A stretch of DNA of 7,108 bases from an uncultured bacterium (GTDB lineage: Bacteria > Bacteroidota > Bacteroidia > Bacteroidales > Marinifilaceae), in the NCBI GenBank assembly GCA_905215395.1, contig CAJMQA010000182.1, forward strand, positions 1 to 7,108, read 5' to 3'. Numbering within the stretch: the first letter of the stretch is position 1; every line of letters begins with the position of its first letter. The notes beneath the pieces were generated by a model. The model made no database searches. It saw only the letters and a list, made by a program, of their open reading frames with translations, and was not told the DNA's origin. Of the stretch, positions 5,946 through 7,108 are shown in pieces. The position numbers were made by a program, and so were the translations under genes.

Positions 5946-6920
5946 TTATCCTTGTTGTAAAATTCTTTTGTCGAGTCTCAGGTGTGGCCAGAGGAATAAC
6001 CAGGTGGCCACACAGAAAGGACCTGTTAAAGTGGGGATTCCCACGGGAGAAAAAAAAGTATCCATTCCCGCCTGCACAAAGACAGTAGCAAAGATACCGA
6101 TCAGACTCCAGATTGCGGTCCGCCAGTTCACCTGATAAAACGTAGTACCAAGAGCTATGCCTGTCAGTACGGCACTAAAGCCGAACAGACCATTGGCGAT
6201 ATCCCCTCCGTTACACTGGTATAAAATAGCAGTACCCAGAGCAACTGCCGAAGCAATTGCCGCCCATGCGGCTGCCCAACGGCTGCTGATGGCGAGCCCG
6301 ATGAGGAAAAGCAGACCCGTGACCCAGGAATTGATCAGAAATACTTGACTGATGTTGGTCAGCCAATAAATCACCAGACTTTTAAAACTGGTGTCAAAGG
6401 CTGTTGAGAAATTGCCAGGTAGTTCGGGAGCTCCCAGTCCAGAATCCGGCAGACCCTGCATAATACGGGCCGCCAGCAGAATAAACCAGGTTGTCAACAC
6501 AAAAGGGAATGTAAATGAACTGACCTTGTAAGGGGCTAACAGGTAGTTTAGTCCGACCATGACCCAGGTTGTCATGGACGAAAATACAATGACAGCCAAC
6601 CACATCAGGGGGACATTCCCTAAAAATGTGGGTAAGGCACAACCGACCAGGATGCCGTTAAATCCCCATAAGCCGTTTAGTCCCCGCTCTGCCGGATATT
6701 TTAGTAAATAACCTGTAATGGTAGACATAAATAATCCGAGGGCGGCTCCCCAGGCAACTGCCGGCATGCCGGCAGTGTATGCACCATAGAAAATGCCGGC
6801 AAGGAAAAACACTCCGGTCCAGACATTCCCCTGGAACATCACTTGACCAGCTCCTTTAAAGTAGAGCTTGAAAAAGCCGGGAGAAAAGACTCGCGGCAAT
6901 GTTACTGTTGTAGTTTCCAT
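5946..6920 (-). CDS. UT-family urea transporter
   Basis: A polytopic inner-membrane protein of the UT urea channel family, which conducts urea down its gradient. Counting from the ATG at 6920 (324 residues), it shows the internal duplication of this fold: LNGLWGFNGILVG (81-93) in the first half and ANGLFGFSAVLTG (242-254) in the second. Each is followed by its Pro-Phe signature, FTFPFVLTTW (136-145) and TGPFCVATWLFL (299-310). GQVMFQGNVWTG near residue 25 is also typical. The open frame extends 10 codons further to a GTG at 6950. I prefer ATG 6920 because AGGA lies a few bases ahead and the extra residues (KSEKQKLGS) are unlike the family. It follows ureD and precedes an MFS gene by 15 nt, so it should supply urea to the urease encoded beyond the right edge. 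Confidence 0.93.
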   Translation of the reverse strand: METTTVTLPRVFSPGFFKLYFKGAGQVMFQGNVWTGVFFLAGIFYGAYTAGMPAVAWGAALGLFMSTITGYLLKYPAERGLNGLWGFNGILVGCALPTFLGNVPLMWLAVIVFSSMTTWVMVGLNYLLAPYKVSSFTFPFVLTTWFILLAARIMQGLPDSGLGAPELPGNFSTAFDTSFKSLVIYWLTNISQVFLINSWVTGLLFLIGLAISSRWAAAWAAIASAVALGTAILYQCNGGDIANGLFGFSAVLTGIALGTTFYQVNWRTAIWSLIGIFATVFVQAGMDTFFSPVGIPTLTGPFCVATWLFLWPHLRLDKRILQQG

Positions 6921-6957
6921 ACTTCCTAATTTTTGCTTTTCACTCTTCACTTTTCAT

Positions 6958-6976
6958 ACTGAACAACAGGTTCAGT
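6958..6976 (-). other. Small intercistronic hairpin after ureD
   Basis: ACTGAAC (6958-6964) and GTTCAGT (6970-6976) form a perfect 7-bp stem with a 5-nt loop, starting at the last base of the ureD stop codon. There is no T-run, so it is not a normal terminator. It could stabilise the upstream mRNA, mark a processing site, or be chance. Confidence 0.4.
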
Positions 6977-7108
6977 TATTTCCATATAAATTCTTCCGGT
7001 AAAGGTCTGCCTTTTATTTGCATACGGACAATAGAACCGAATTCCCGGATTATCCGTTTTACTGGCTGGGTCTCTGCTCCCAGTACTTTAAATATCAGTC
7101 CGCATTGA
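6976..7108 (-). CDS. ureD: Urease accessory protein UreD (UreH), C-terminal end
   Basis: The last 43 codons of a gene that continues beyond the right edge, ending in TAA at 6978-6976. The peptide begins CGLIFKVLGAETQPVKRIIR and ends IKGRPLPEEFIWK. It resembles the UreD/UreH C-terminus, which typically shows a V-R-x-LG-x-x-(T)-x-x-V element, an amphipathic helix with an Arg, and a final GR-x-x-P-x-x-(W) stretch. UreD is the scaffold that binds apo-urease and, with UreF and UreG, helps load nickel into the active site. The family call rests on this short tail and on the urea transporter gene that starts a few tens of bases downstream on the same strand; the two support each other. ureD is often at one end of urease clusters. 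Confidence is moderate because most of the gene is not visible. Confidence 0.65.
   Translation of the reverse strand, partial: QCGLIFKVLGAETQPVKRIIREFGSIVRMQIKGRPLPEEFIWK

Noticed and set aside
1..7108. Search for CRISPR arrays, insertion sequences, tRNA genes and long direct repeats
   Set aside because: No regularly spaced repeats, transposase-like proteins, terminal inverted repeats or tRNA-like sequences were seen on either strand.

Overview
The window looks like chromosomal DNA from a member of the Bacteroidetes, most likely a gut Bacteroidales. Four things point there: moderate-to-low GC, the sequence style of ClpP and ClpX, a thiamine-type PnuC homologue overlapping a thiamine pyrophosphokinase gene (an arrangement known from Bacteroides), and start regions that mostly lack Shine-Dalgarno sequences while matches to the Bacteroides TAnnTTTG/TTTG promoter can be found. 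A family such as Odoribacteraceae is possible but cannot be fixed from this sequence alone.

Left part (1-660): the AT-richest stretch. A partial gene of unknown function runs off the left edge on the minus strand (start at 313). It is divergent from a small XRE-type DNA-binding protein (414-653). The 100-bp gap between them holds a perfect 7-bp inverted repeat that is a good operator candidate.

Plus-strand pair (792-2001): pnuT, a thiamine or nucleoside uptake channel, overlaps a thiamine pyrophosphokinase gene by 17 nt. Together they would import thiamine and trap it as TPP. No TPP riboswitch and no TonB-dependent receptor gene is present in front of them. The pair ends at a clear hairpin terminator (2001-2030) that also lies just behind the convergent clpX.

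Minus-strand clpP-clpX (3944 down to 2043): the ATP-dependent ClpXP protease, with 9 nt between the genes. A good Bacteroidetes promoter match lies in front of clpP and argues for the ATG at 3944 as its start. No trigger factor gene precedes clpP.

Minus-strand right half (7108 down to 4140): the last 43 codons of what looks like the urease accessory gene ureD, then a UT-family urea transporter, an MFS transporter with a phosphate-symporter-like C-terminal motif, and crcB (fluoride channel), ending in a strong terminator at 4112-4140. This is most simply the distal end of a urease operon whose enzyme genes lie beyond the right edge, with urea uptake next to urea hydrolysis.

I see no mobile element, CRISPR array, tRNA or rRNA, and no convincing new biological system. 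The most useful leads are the divergent XRE locus with its palindrome, the riboswitch-less thiamine pair, and the urease/urea-transporter operon with its unassigned MFS gene.
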